Shown here: positions 7,766 to 17,750 of the stretch, piece after piece
Layout: the number at the start of each line of letters is the position of its first letter
How positions within the stretch are numbered: position 1 is the stretch's first letter
Assembly (NCBI RefSeq): GCF_000429005.1
Contig: NZ_AUBA01000025.1
Coordinates: 1-41,563, forward strand
Reading direction: 5' to 3'
Origin: Novosphingobium acidiphilum DSM 19966
GTDB lineage: Bacteria > Pseudomonadota > Alphaproteobacteria > Sphingomonadales > Sphingomonadaceae
DNA length: 41,563 nucleotides
Program-made: the position numbers and the translations under genes
The notes under the pieces: generated by a model
The model's database searches: none
What the model saw: only the letters and a program-made list of their open reading frames with translations
Told to the model about the DNA's origin: nothing

Positions 7766-8221
7766 ATGTCTGCCACGCTTTCCATTTTCGTCGATGCCGA
7801 CGCCTGCCCGGTCAAGGACGAGATCTACAAGGTTGCGTTCCGCCGCAACGTGCCCGTCACGGTGGTCAGCAACAGCCGCATGCGCCTGCCCGATCACCCG
7901 CTGATCACCCGCATGGTGGTCAGCGATGCGTTCGACGCCGCCGACGACTGGATCGCCGACAATTGCAGCGCGGCGAGCGTGGTGATCACTGCCGATATCC
8001 TGCTGGCCGATCGCTGCCTGAAGGCAGGCGCCACCGTGATCGGATCGAACGGCAAACCGTTCACGCATGCATCGATCGGCGCGGCGATCGCCACGCGCGC
8101 GATCATGGCCGATCTGCGCGCCGGCGGTGACGCCATCGGTGGCCCGCCGCCCTTTGCCAAAGCCGATCGGTCGCGGTTTCTCCAGGCGCTCGATGAAGCG
8201 CTGGTGCGGCTGGCCCGATGA
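7766..8221 (+). CDS. YaiI/YqxD family protein (DUF188)
   Basis: 151 residues. The family hallmark is the N-terminal IFVDADACPVKDEIYKVAFR with conserved Asp and Cys, followed by VITADILLADRCLKAGATVI and the GGPPPFAKADRSRFLQALDE tail. The fold is PIN-like, suggesting a nuclease or nucleic-acid role, but no function is established for the family. ATG 7766 was chosen because homology begins at once; an upstream in-frame ATG at 7655 would add an unrelated 37 residues. The stop overlaps the next start by 4 nt, so the two are translationally coupled. The 205-bp space to the divergent enolase-superfamily gene must hold both promoters. Confidence 0.9.
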   Translation: MSATLSIFVDADACPVKDEIYKVAFRRNVPVTVVSNSRMRLPDHPLITRMVVSDAFDAADDWIADNCSAASVVITADILLADRCLKAGATVIGSNGKPFTHASIGAAIATRAIMADLRAGGDAIGGPPPFAKADRSRFLQALDEALVRLAR

Positions 8222-9375
8222 CCCACGACGCGATCATTCTGGGCGCCGGCGCGGCCGGCCTGATGTGTGCCGCCACGGCCGGACAGCGCGGCCGGCGCGT
8301 GCTGTTGCTTGACCATGCGCCCGAAGTGGGCCGCAAGATCCTGATTTCGGGCGGCGGGCGGTGCAATTTCACCAATCTGGGCACCGTGCCCGACCGGTTT
8401 ATTTCGCAAAACGCGCATTTCGCCAAATCGGCGCTGAGCCGTTACACCCCGCACGATTTCCTGGCGCTGGTCGAACGCCACGGCATTGCCTGGCACGAAA
8501 AAACCCTGGGGCAATTGTTTTGCGACGGATCGGCGCGGCAGATCGTGGCGATGCTGCTGGACGAATGCGCGCGCGGGGGCGTAGATATCCGCTGCAACGC
8601 GCAGATCGGCGAAGTCGCGCATGCCGATGGCCTGTTTCGCGTTGGCGCGGCCAGCGCGCCGGCGCTGGTCATTGCCACCGGCGGGCCTTCGATCCCCAAG
8701 ATGGGCGCCACCGGCTTTGCCTATGAACTGGCACGGCGGTTCGGGCTGAAAGTGGTGCAGCCGCGTCCCGCGCTGGTGCCGTTGACGCTGGCGGGCGAAG
8801 ACCTGCTGTTCCGCGAACTGTCGGGCGTGTCGTCCGACGTCATCGCACGCTGCGGCAAGGCGGCCTTTCGCGAGGCGGCGCTGTTCACCCACCGCGGGCT
8901 GTCGGGCCCGGCCATCCTGCAAGTGTCGAGCTATTGGCAGCATGGCACGCCGATCGATGTGCAGTTCCTGCCCGACCGCGCGCCCGGATGGCTGCTTGCC
9001 GCCAAGGCCGCGCACCCGCGCGCCGGGATGCGCCGCATGCTGCGCGATGGCCTGCCCGAACGATTGGCCGACGTGCTGTGCGAACGCCTGGCGATCGACA
9101 GCGAACTGGGCGCGACCACCGACCGCAAGCTTGCCGCCGCCGAGGCGCAATTGGCCGCCTGGCGGTTTACCCCCAACGGCAGCGAAGGCTACGCCAAGGC
9201 CGAAGTAACCGCCGGCGGCATCGCCACCACCGAACTGTCGTCCAAGGACATGCAATCACGCCGCGTGCCGGGGCTCTATGCCATCGGCGAAGCAGTCGAC
9301 GTGACCGGCTGGCTGGGCGGCTACAACTTTCAATGGGCATGGGCGAGCGGTTGGGCCGCTGCGTTGGCGATATAG
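8218..9375 (+). CDS. BaiN/HI0933-family NAD(P)/FAD-dependent oxidoreductase
   Basis: 385 residues. The N-terminal FAD-binding motif reads AIILGAGAAGLMCAATAGQR and is followed by the family signature GRKILISGGGRCNFTN. The C-terminal FAD loop VPGLYAIGEAVDVTGWLGGY with NFQWAWASG is also diagnostic of the HI0933/YhiN group. Family members include bile-acid flavin reductases (BaiN), but most are of unknown substrate. The length is close to the typical 390-400. The start overlaps the DUF188 stop (ATGA, 8218-8221). Confidence 0.92.
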   Translation: MTHDAIILGAGAAGLMCAATAGQRGRRVLLLDHAPEVGRKILISGGGRCNFTNLGTVPDRFISQNAHFAKSALSRYTPHDFLALVERHGIAWHEKTLGQLFCDGSARQIVAMLLDECARGGVDIRCNAQIGEVAHADGLFRVGAASAPALVIATGGPSIPKMGATGFAYELARRFGLKVVQPRPALVPLTLAGEDLLFRELSGVSSDVIARCGKAAFREAALFTHRGLSGPAILQVSSYWQHGTPIDVQFLPDRAPGWLLAAKAAHPRAGMRRMLRDGLPERLADVLCERLAIDSELGATTDRKLAAAEAQLAAWRFTPNGSEGYAKAEVTAGGIATTELSSKDMQSRRVPGLYAIGEAVDVTGWLGGYNFQWAWASGWAAALAI

Positions 9376-9404
9376 GGTCCGGACCACCCGTCAGGAGATT
9401 TGAC

Positions 9405-10076
9405 ATGATACCCCGCGAATTGATCGACACCGCGCAAGTCCCCGATGGCGAAGAGCTGCGGCTGTATCGCCACGGCACCGACTTCATGATCGTGCTCGAT
9501 CGCAATGAATTGATGAGCACGCGCCAGCGCGGGTCGGAAGAGGCGCTGGCGACGATGGCCGTCGCGCGCATCGCCAAGACGCCGCGCCCGCATGTGCTGG
9601 TGGGGGGCTATGGCATGGGCTTTACCTTGCGCGCAGCACTGGCGGCACTGCCCGCCGATGCCATGGTCACCGTGGCCGAAGTGCTGCCCGATATCATCGA
9701 GTGGGCGCGCGGGCCGATGGCCGAAGTGGCCGCCGGTTGCCTGGATGACCCGCGCGTGCACCTGATCGTGGGCGACGTGGTCAAAGTGATCGAACGCTCG
9801 CCCGAAACCTTCGATGCCATCCTGCTCGATGTCGACAACGGCCCCGACGGGCTGGTCCGCCCCGACAACAATCGGCTCTATTCGCGCCGCGGCCTGGCCA
9901 TCGCCGGCGAAGCGCTGCGCCCCGGCGGCGTGCTGGCGATCTGGTCTGCGGCCAAGGACGAACGCTTTGCCCGGCGGCTGGACGAGGCAGGCTTTGACGT
10001 GGACGAAGTGTTCGTGCGCGCCCGCTCCAACGGCAAAGGCGCCAAGCACGTGATCTGGTTCGCCACACAGGCCTGA
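9405..10076 (+). CDS. Spermidine synthase-like (SAM-dependent methyltransferase fold) protein
   Basis: 223 residues from ATG 9405 with AGGAGA 7 nt upstream. The Rossmann core is visible: VLVGGYGMGFTLRAAL (glycine-rich SAM/dcSAM loop), VTVAEVLPDIIEWAR (acidic end of strand 2), VHLIVGDVVKVI and DAILLDVDNGPD. The arrangement matches the spermidine synthase-like superfamily, but the N-terminal beta domain of true SpeE proteins is reduced. A real aminopropyltransferase role is therefore uncertain and an uncharacterised methyltransferase-fold role is equally likely. It follows the BaiN-like gene by 29 nt on the same strand. Its stop lies 3 bp from that of the convergent phosphoesterase gene. Confidence 0.82.
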   Translation: MIPRELIDTAQVPDGEELRLYRHGTDFMIVLDRNELMSTRQRGSEEALATMAVARIAKTPRPHVLVGGYGMGFTLRAALAALPADAMVTVAEVLPDIIEWARGPMAEVAAGCLDDPRVHLIVGDVVKVIERSPETFDAILLDVDNGPDGLVRPDNNRLYSRRGLAIAGEALRPGGVLAIWSAAKDERFARRLDEAGFDVDEVFVRARSNGKGAKHVIWFATQA

Positions 10077-10079
10077 ACG

Positions 10080-12797
10080 CTATCGGCTGCTGGGCGCGCC
10101 CTTGATCCCCAGCCACAACGCGGCATTGAACTTTGCCGTGTCGAGCTTGTCCTCACCCGAAAAATCCTGCCCGGCCATGGCCGCCGCCCACCATTGCGCC
10201 GGACGTTCGGGCAGGACACCTGCCGGGCGGGTCATGGCCTGGCGCAGCGCCGGCTTGGGCAGGTCGGTCGCATCGAGCGGTTGCGGCCATTTGGCGGTGT
10301 ATGTCCAGGGCGCGTTGACGCTGGCCGGGTCGAACGCCTGCGCCATCGGCAGCGCGGTGCTGTCGTTAAGGCCAAGCGCGGGCAGATCGAGCAGGCGCTC
10401 GATCGTCTTGATCAGGTTGACCGTGGAATAGCGGGTGGAAATCACCGTACCCCGCCTGACCCCGGGGCCCGCCAGATAGACGACCGAACGGTGCGCATCG
10501 ACATGGTCGGCACCGTCCTGCGCATCGTCTTCGACCACCGCGATCAGCGTGTCGGCAGCGGCGGGACTGTGCGCCACCGCCTCGACCATGCGGCCCAGCG
10601 CATAATCGTTGTCCGCCATTTGCCGGTCGGGGGTGTTCACCCCGTCGATCGCCTCGTCAAAATCGCCGAAGTGATCGTGATCGATGCGCAGCAGCGTCAG
10701 GCGCGGAGTCTGGCCTGCCGCCACGCGGGGCAGCCAATCGCGTTTCCATTCCTCGACCAGCCAGTAATCGGGAAAGCCCTGGTCAAAACTGCGGTAATAC
10801 GGATCGGTCACCGGATCGAGCCGCGCGTCTGCCGACCACATCACGCGCAGGCCCGCGGCATGCGGATCGCGTTCACGCGGCACGCGGTTTGCGCCAGCCT
10901 CTTTGCCATAGCGCGACAGATCGCCATAAAATCCGTAATTGCGTACCGACAGCCCGCGCGCCATGGCCGCAGCCCACAGCGATCCGGCACCGGCTGCGCC
11001 ATCGGGCACATCGGGATTGGCCCTGTGCCGATCGGCAGCGCCCAGCGCCACATTGACAAAGCGATTGGTGCCTTCGCTTTCATAAGCCAGCCCCTTGCCG
11101 GCATAGCCGATCGGGGTGATCCGTTCGAGCAAGTCGACCGCGCGCGCCTGCGTCGACCAGCTCCAGCCCGTGGCCGAAACTTCGCCCGCGTCGAAAAAGC
11201 GGTCAAACGTCACGAATTCGCGCGCCAGCGCGTGGTGGTTGGGGGTCATGTTGCCCGGAAACAGCGCCAACGTTGCATCGCCATCGCCCGGCCGCAGATC
11301 GCCCAGCAACTGGTCATAGGTGCGGTTTTCCTTGACGATATAGATCACGTTCCTGATCCGCCCGCGCAGTGCCGCCATCACCCCTTCTGCCGCTTGCGCG
11401 GCTTTCGCTGGGGGCAATTGCAGGTTGCGCACCACGCGCGCGCGCAACGCGGCAAAGGTCGCATCAGCCGGCAAGGGTGCGGTCAACAGCGATCCGGTCT
11501 GCAATTGCAGGACATAACGGCCCGAGGCGCGGCACGGACCCAGATCGCTGCGCCTGGTGCCCAGCGTGTTGCGGCAGGCGCCCGGATTGGGGCCGGGAAC
11601 GCCCTTGAAATTGGCCAGTGCCAGCCGGTTTCCGATCGTTGCCACAGCAGCGGGATACCAGCCGGTCGGTGCCATGCCGACCACTTGCGCGGCACTGCCC
11701 GAAGGCCGCGCCAGCGTGCGCGGCCAATCGATCGAAGCCACCGCGTTGATCCCGCCCAGCGTCACCAGCACGCGGCCCTTTGCACCAAACGCCAGTGCAT
11801 CGGGATTAAGCCCCCTGGGCCGCAGCGCCCCCGGTACATCACCGGTGACCAGAACCGGATATTCGGCAACGGACCTGCCATCTGCGGCCAATGCGATCAG
11901 CGTGTCGGCATTGTCGCCCGTGGCCAGCACGCGGCCATCACCCAGCGCCAGCAGCGCGGTCGGCTGCCCTTGCGTCCTGGCGCGCGCCACCACCTGCATG
12001 CGATCGCCGTCAAGCCCAAGCGTGATCAGCTCGCGATCGCGCGGGACTGAAACGACCGCATGCCCCGGTGCCGCCATGACAATCCGGTACGGATAGGTAC
12101 CGCCCGGCACACCGCGCTGGCCCGCATCGATCTTGCCCGGGCGCAAATCGATCTCGCCCACCACCGCACGCCGTGCCGTATCGACCAAAGAGACCGAATC
12201 ATTGAAGAAATTGGCCACCAGCACACGTGTTTCGCCGGCCCAGACCACACCCGCCGCCGCCGGCTTGACCCGCAGGCCCAGCCCCGCCTTGTGCCCCAGC
12301 GTGATCGGCGCGCCATCGGCCACCAGCGCCTTGCCATCCCAGCGGAACAGCGCCACGCCGTCGACAAAGCCCGTCGTCGCGGCAATCCTGGTGCCATCGG
12401 GCGACCAGGCAAGCCCTCCAAACGCGGCAGGCAAAGGCGCCTCGGCGATCTTGACCGCGCCCGTCGCCCCGACCCGGAACAGCATCAGCCGCTCGGTCGA
12501 ATGGGCATAATCGGTCGCGCCGCCGGGCAGCGCCATGCCGTTGAAGCCCGATGTCAGCACCGCCAGCACCGTGCCATCGGGGCTGGTCGCCAGGGCTGAA
12601 GGATTGGTGATCGCAGGCGACGATGCGGTGCCGTCAAGCGTGCCCAGCCCCGTCAGCCGCGCGCCCGGCATCGCCAGCGGGGTCAGTGCCATGCCGGGGG
12701 CCGTCACAGCATCATCGTCATCGGCATCGCGCGCCAGCGCGGGCGCCGAAACAGACAGCAAGACCTGCGCCGCCAGTAAAAGCCGTGCGATCTTCAT
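10080..12797 (-). CDS. Exported YncE-like beta-propeller / phosphoesterase (alkaline phosphatase-like) protein
   Basis: 905 residues. Signal peptide MKIARLLLAAQVLLSVSAPA ends near ALA-RD. Residues about 30-430 carry propeller-like repeats (NPSALATSPDGTVLAVLTSG; GLAWSPDGTRIAATTGFVDG; LVANFFNDSVSLVDTARRAV). Residues about 480-830 form the phosphoesterase domain (YIVKENRTYDQLLGDLRPGD; NMTPNHHALAREFVTFDRFF; IAVVEDDAQDGADHVDAHRS). This architecture is known as bifunctional YncE/alkaline phosphatase-family protein; the substrate is unknown. ATG 12797 is chosen over TTG 12815 because AAAGGGG lies 7 nt upstream and the signal peptide then starts correctly. It lies downstream of the protease cluster on the same strand, 74 bp after the papain-like gene, and may be partly read from it. 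Confidence 0.9.
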   Translation of the reverse strand: MKIARLLLAAQVLLSVSAPALARDADDDDAVTAPGMALTPLAMPGARLTGLGTLDGTASSPAITNPSALATSPDGTVLAVLTSGFNGMALPGGATDYAHSTERLMLFRVGATGAVKIAEAPLPAAFGGLAWSPDGTRIAATTGFVDGVALFRWDGKALVADGAPITLGHKAGLGLRVKPAAAGVVWAGETRVLVANFFNDSVSLVDTARRAVVGEIDLRPGKIDAGQRGVPGGTYPYRIVMAAPGHAVVSVPRDRELITLGLDGDRMQVVARARTQGQPTALLALGDGRVLATGDNADTLIALAADGRSVAEYPVLVTGDVPGALRPRGLNPDALAFGAKGRVLVTLGGINAVASIDWPRTLARPSGSAAQVVGMAPTGWYPAAVATIGNRLALANFKGVPGPNPGACRNTLGTRRSDLGPCRASGRYVLQLQTGSLLTAPLPADATFAALRARVVRNLQLPPAKAAQAAEGVMAALRGRIRNVIYIVKENRTYDQLLGDLRPGDGDATLALFPGNMTPNHHALAREFVTFDRFFDAGEVSATGWSWSTQARAVDLLERITPIGYAGKGLAYESEGTNRFVNVALGAADRHRANPDVPDGAAGAGSLWAAAMARGLSVRNYGFYGDLSRYGKEAGANRVPRERDPHAAGLRVMWSADARLDPVTDPYYRSFDQGFPDYWLVEEWKRDWLPRVAAGQTPRLTLLRIDHDHFGDFDEAIDGVNTPDRQMADNDYALGRMVEAVAHSPAAADTLIAVVEDDAQDGADHVDAHRSVVYLAGPGVRRGTVISTRYSTVNLIKTIERLLDLPALGLNDSTALPMAQAFDPASVNAPWTYTAKWPQPLDATDLPKPALRQAMTRPAGVLPERPAQWWAAAMAGQDFSGEDKLDTAKFNAALWLGIKGAPSSR

Positions 12798-12871
12798 ACC
12801 CTGACCCCTTTGCAACAGGCTTTGCGTAACGGGGTTATATGATCGTTTTGCGTCTGGGAAAAAAGGATCTC

Positions 12872-14470
12872 CTATTCCTTGGTGCGCAGACGCAAGACCG
12901 CGGATGACACCGACCCCGGCACCGCGCGCGCCAGCCTGGCGCGCAGGCCCGACAGGAACTGGCGCTCGGTGGCATAGCTTTGCGGATCGCCTTCAAACAG
13001 CGGGTCGACCGATCCGATCGCGATCACCATTTCCGCCCCATAGGGCGCGCCCACCTGAAACTGCACTTGCGCGGTGCCGCCGGTGCCGATGCCGACCTGG
13101 CGATGGCCATGCCGATCAGGCGCGGGCTGACCGCGGTAAATCGTCACCGCGCTGCCATCGGCCTGCAGATAGATCACGGTCAGCCAGGGCCGCGCAGCGG
13201 TGGTTTCGGCGCTGAACCCGAACTTTTCACCCGCGTTCAAGACCACCGGATCGCCTGTGCGCGCGGTGCCGGTTTCGGTTTGTGCCACCAGGTGCACGCC
13301 ACCTGCGCCCAGCGGTGTGGCCAAAGTCTGTTCGGCCTCGCACTGCGGCCAGGGATGGAAATCCATCGTCCATTTGCCATGCGCGTCCACCGCCAACATC
13401 GCCTTGTGCAGGGCATCAAGCGACTCTTCGCTGCCGGCAAAGCCCGACAGCGTCAGATGATCGCCCTTTTCCTCAAGCCGTGCCACGCCGCAGGGCAAGG
13501 CGGCAATCCGTGCATCGAGCGCCTGACGCGGGGTCAGATTGGCATCGGCGGCCGGGTGCGCCGGCATGTCATCGGCGCGTTGCAGGGCATAGGCCTCACC
13601 GACCAGCAGGCGGAACGTATCATAGCTGATCCAGGCATACCCGGCATCGCCCCAGGTGGTGCCCCAGCTGTTGATCAGCCGAAACGCCTGGCGATCCTCG
13701 TCATACCCGACCAGGGTCATCGCGTGCAGGTTGGTCGATTCCAGCGTGGCGTGGGTGTAAATTGTCGGGCCCGCCAGGCGCATGAAATCATCCAGCGCGG
13801 GCATTGCAAAGACCACCGGTTCGCCGCGGAACAGCGCGCCCTTGATATCGTCGATCACCACCGGGCTGCGCCGGTCACCCGGCTTTTCGCGATCGATTGC
13901 CTGCCACCCGCCCAGCCTTTGCGCTGCCTGCGCGCTGACCAGCGAATGCTGCACGGGTTCGGCGCAAGTGTCGGGTGTGTCGGGAAATTCGGCCAGCGAC
14001 ACCGTGCCTTCGGATTTAAGGAACGTCAGCGCATCGACAATCCGCGTCGGCACCGAACACCCCGATCCGCGCGGTCGCAGCCGGTTGTAGACATAAGCCG
14101 GGCTGGGTTCCTCGCTCGTGGCGAGTGGCCGGTGGCCAAGCGCCGCACCACGCAGATAGCCCAGCCCCGAATACGTCGTCGCCCAGGCGGTGCAATCGGG
14201 CTTGGGCGCCTGGTTTCCGGGCACCGGAAACAGCGCGGACAGATCGACCCGTTTTGGCAGCCACGCGCGAAACTTGCCCAGCTTGGGCAAGCGGTCATAG
14301 TCGTCCGGCGCAATCGGGGCGAGCCCGGTGGGATAGCGCGCGGCCTGGGCTTGAGGAACCTCGGCCGGGGCAGTTTGCGCCTGTGCGCCACCCGGCACGC
14401 TGCACATCAGCAAGGCCATGCCCGAACCAAGCGCCATGCGGATCGATTGCAATGTCGCCGCCACGGTCAA
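12872..14470 (-). CDS. Exported papain-like (C1) cysteine protease with C-terminal DUF4384-like domain
   Basis: About 532 residues. An N-terminal signal (hydrophobic stretch to GGAQAQ) is followed by a C1 protease domain: Cys93 in PKPDCTAWATTYSGLGYL, His249 in NLHAMTLVGYDED, and Asn267 in LINSWGTTWGDAGYAWI, the papain catalytic triad. Residues about 315-395 form a small domain ending PWPQCEAEQTL. Residues about 405-510 resemble DUF4384 (FGFSAETTAARPWLTVIYLQ; APYGAEMVIAIGSVDPLF). The start is ambiguous: TTG 14470 overlaps the upstream stop by 4 nt, GTG 14464 is next, and ATG 14437 would leave a signal peptide without positive charge. It should act in the periplasm or outside the cell. Likely the last gene of the minus-strand protease operon. 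Confidence 0.87.
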   Translation of the reverse strand: MTVAATLQSIRMALGSGMALLMCSVPGGAQAQTAPAEVPQAQAARYPTGLAPIAPDDYDRLPKLGKFRAWLPKRVDLSALFPVPGNQAPKPDCTAWATTYSGLGYLRGAALGHRPLATSEEPSPAYVYNRLRPRGSGCSVPTRIVDALTFLKSEGTVSLAEFPDTPDTCAEPVQHSLVSAQAAQRLGGWQAIDREKPGDRRSPVVIDDIKGALFRGEPVVFAMPALDDFMRLAGPTIYTHATLESTNLHAMTLVGYDEDRQAFRLINSWGTTWGDAGYAWISYDTFRLLVGEAYALQRADDMPAHPAADANLTPRQALDARIAALPCGVARLEEKGDHLTLSGFAGSEESLDALHKAMLAVDAHGKWTMDFHPWPQCEAEQTLATPLGAGGVHLVAQTETGTARTGDPVVLNAGEKFGFSAETTAARPWLTVIYLQADGSAVTIYRGQPAPDRHGHRQVGIGTGGTAQVQFQVGAPYGAEMVIAIGSVDPLFEGDPQSYATERQFLSGLRARLARAVPGSVSSAVLRLRTKE

Positions 14471-15405
14471 AACCGGTAACCGAGCGTCAAGGTCGCCGAG
14501 TCATAGCCGCTGTTGGCCACATAGGCGAAATGCGAATGGGTATAGAGCAGGCCCACGCGCAGCTGTTCGAACCCGTTTTTCTGTTCAGCCTCGCGCGTGC
14601 GGACGCCTATGCTCAGCCCCGCTTCGTGTTCGTGCTTGTAGGTCACCGGATCGCCGGTGGTCACGGTATAGACATAGCTGGCCCGCAACGAGGACTGGCG
14701 GCCGAACATCCGGCTTTTCAACGGCAATTGATAGGCCAGGCCGTTGCGGAACACCCAGTTGATGGTCGGCGCAAAAAAATCTTGCGAGGTCAGTATTTTG
14801 GCCGAATGGGTATAGGATACCGAATTGCCGATGATCAGATCGCCGCGGCCGATCTGGCGAATTTGATATCGGCTGGACAGCGAAGCCGTGGCCAGTTCGC
14901 CGTTGCCCCCGAAAAATCCACCCGCACCGGCCACGCCATAGGCCACCCGCGGGGTGATCAGCCAGTTGGGCAGGACCGGCATTTCCAGCCCGACGTTGAC
15001 GGTGCCCAGCACCGCCGTCGCACCCTTTTCCGAACCGAAGGCCGAGGTGATCGTGCCGGCCTGGATCACGTTGACCGGTGCATCGATCACCAGCCGCGCC
15101 CGGCTGCCCTTGAACACGCGCCGCGCGTGCTGATAATGCGCATCATAGCGCTCACCGGTTTCACCCGGCACGCCCCAATACGTGAACGCGCCGCCGATCG
15201 TATCGGAATCGCCTTCGGGGCCAAGCCGTGCGTCACCCTCGGGGTCGACCGTTTCCAGATCGAGCGCGGTCTTTGCTGCCTGGAACTGCAGGCTGTTGGG
15301 GCTGCCGTAGGTCGGATAATAGGCCCCGCCATATGTCGTCTGCTGAGCCCTGGCCATGCCCGGCACGATGGCAACTGCAATGAAAAGCCCCGCAATCCAC
15401 TTCAT
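14467..15405 (-). CDS. Predicted outer-membrane beta-barrel protein
   Basis: 312 residues with a clear signal peptide (MKWIAGLFIAVAIVPGMARA, cleavage before QQTTYGG). The mature part has alternating polar and aromatic strands (TASLSSRYQIRQIGRGDLII; LRASYVYTVTTGDPVTYKHE; LRVGLLYTHSHFAYVA) and ends in LTLGYRF. The terminal Phe is the BAM-recognition signature of outer-membrane barrels. No named family is recognised; it may be a porin-like or channel protein of 12-14 strands. GGGGA about 9 nt before ATG 15405 supports the start. It lies between the caspase/FGE gene (26-bp gap) and the papain-like gene (4-bp overlap), suggesting that it anchors or exports part of this module. Confidence 0.75.
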   Translation of the reverse strand: MKWIAGLFIAVAIVPGMARAQQTTYGGAYYPTYGSPNSLQFQAAKTALDLETVDPEGDARLGPEGDSDTIGGAFTYWGVPGETGERYDAHYQHARRVFKGSRARLVIDAPVNVIQAGTITSAFGSEKGATAVLGTVNVGLEMPVLPNWLITPRVAYGVAGAGGFFGGNGELATASLSSRYQIRQIGRGDLIIGNSVSYTHSAKILTSQDFFAPTINWVFRNGLAYQLPLKSRMFGRQSSLRASYVYTVTTGDPVTYKHEHEAGLSIGVRTREAEQKNGFEQLRVGLLYTHSHFAYVANSGYDSATLTLGYRF

Positions 15406-15431
15406 CGACGTATCCCCTTGTTGCCCGATTG

Positions 15432-17068
<1,637 letters not shown>

Positions 17069-17072
<4 letters not shown>

Positions 17073-17695
17073 GACCCCGCCCGGGGTTTGAACTCCACTT
17101 GCGTCACAGCCGCCACCGCGCCGTCAACATGCAGCACCGCGTCATAGCCATCGGCCGCCGCATAGCCATCGGGCGTGCCTGCACCGAACAGCCCGCGAAA
17201 CATGCCGAACAGGCCCCGGCTTTGCGCGCAATAGCTGTCGACCGTCACCGTACCGCCCGACGATTTGACCTGGCGCAGCCACGGCGCAAGCTCGGCGGGC
17301 ATCGCGGCACCGATCGGCGAAGGTTGCGCCAGGTCGACCACGACGGGCCCATGTCTGCGGGCCAGACGGTGGCGCAGCGCCGCAGCAAATCCCTCCGCGC
17401 CGGTCAGCCGCACCTCGGGATGGTCGAACGGACGCCTGCAGGGTTGCTGTGCGGCCACGACCGGTGGTGGCGGGGGCGGCGGTGCCGGTACCGGTGCGAC
17501 AACCGGGGCCGGGGCCGGTTCAACCGCGGGCGCCACGGGCCGCAACACGATGATCCCGCGCGTGCCCGTATCGGCAGCAGGCGATGACGGCGGTGGCGGG
17601 GTCTGCGCCCTTGCGGCGTTCAGATGCCCGGGCAGACCAATCCCGGCAAGGATCAGACAAAGCGCAAGAACAGGCCCGTGACGATGATGCGGCAT
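17069..17695 (-). CDS. Exported proline-rich protein of unknown function, first gene of the protease operon
   Basis: 208 residues, no recognised family. Signal peptide MPHHRHGPVLALCLILAGIG runs to about residue 31 (ARA-Q). A low-complexity Pro/Ala/Val linker (residues 32-84, with PAPPPPPPPV) could span periplasm or peptidoglycan. A folded domain of about 120 residues follows, with two cysteines (86 and 156) that could pair, a FAAALRHRLARRHGPVVVDL segment and VKSSGGTVTVDSYCAQSRG. ATG 17695 has a GGGGGGG tract about 7 nt upstream; longer in-frame starts run into the divergent caspase gene. Its 3' end overlaps the caspase/FGE start by 4 nt. Function unknown; probably a partner of the proteases. 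Confidence 0.75.
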
Positions 17696-17750
17696 AGCTG
17701 TGCCCCCCCAAGGCATTGCCCTGTTCTTAATTACGGTTAATGTATCGAAC
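17696..17750. promoter_or_regulatory. Shared 55-bp divergent promoter region of the two caspase transcription units
   Basis: Only 55 bp separate the start codons of the minus-strand operon (17695) and the plus-strand caspase gene (17751). It contains an AT-rich core, TTAATTACGGTTAA (17727-17740), in otherwise G+C-rich DNA. The two promoters must overlap or lie partly inside the opposing genes, which suggests joint control. No specific -35/-10 pair can be assigned with confidence. Confidence 0.45.

Noticed and set aside
10194..12050. 618-residue open frame on the plus strand
   Set aside because: Antisense to the phosphoesterase gene, rich in Arg/His/Gln as expected from a shadow frame in high-G+C DNA.
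12845..12871. Short T-run with GGAGATCC on the minus strand as terminator of the papain-like gene
   Set aside because: The possible stem is only 4 bp with a 2-nt loop, too weak to call.
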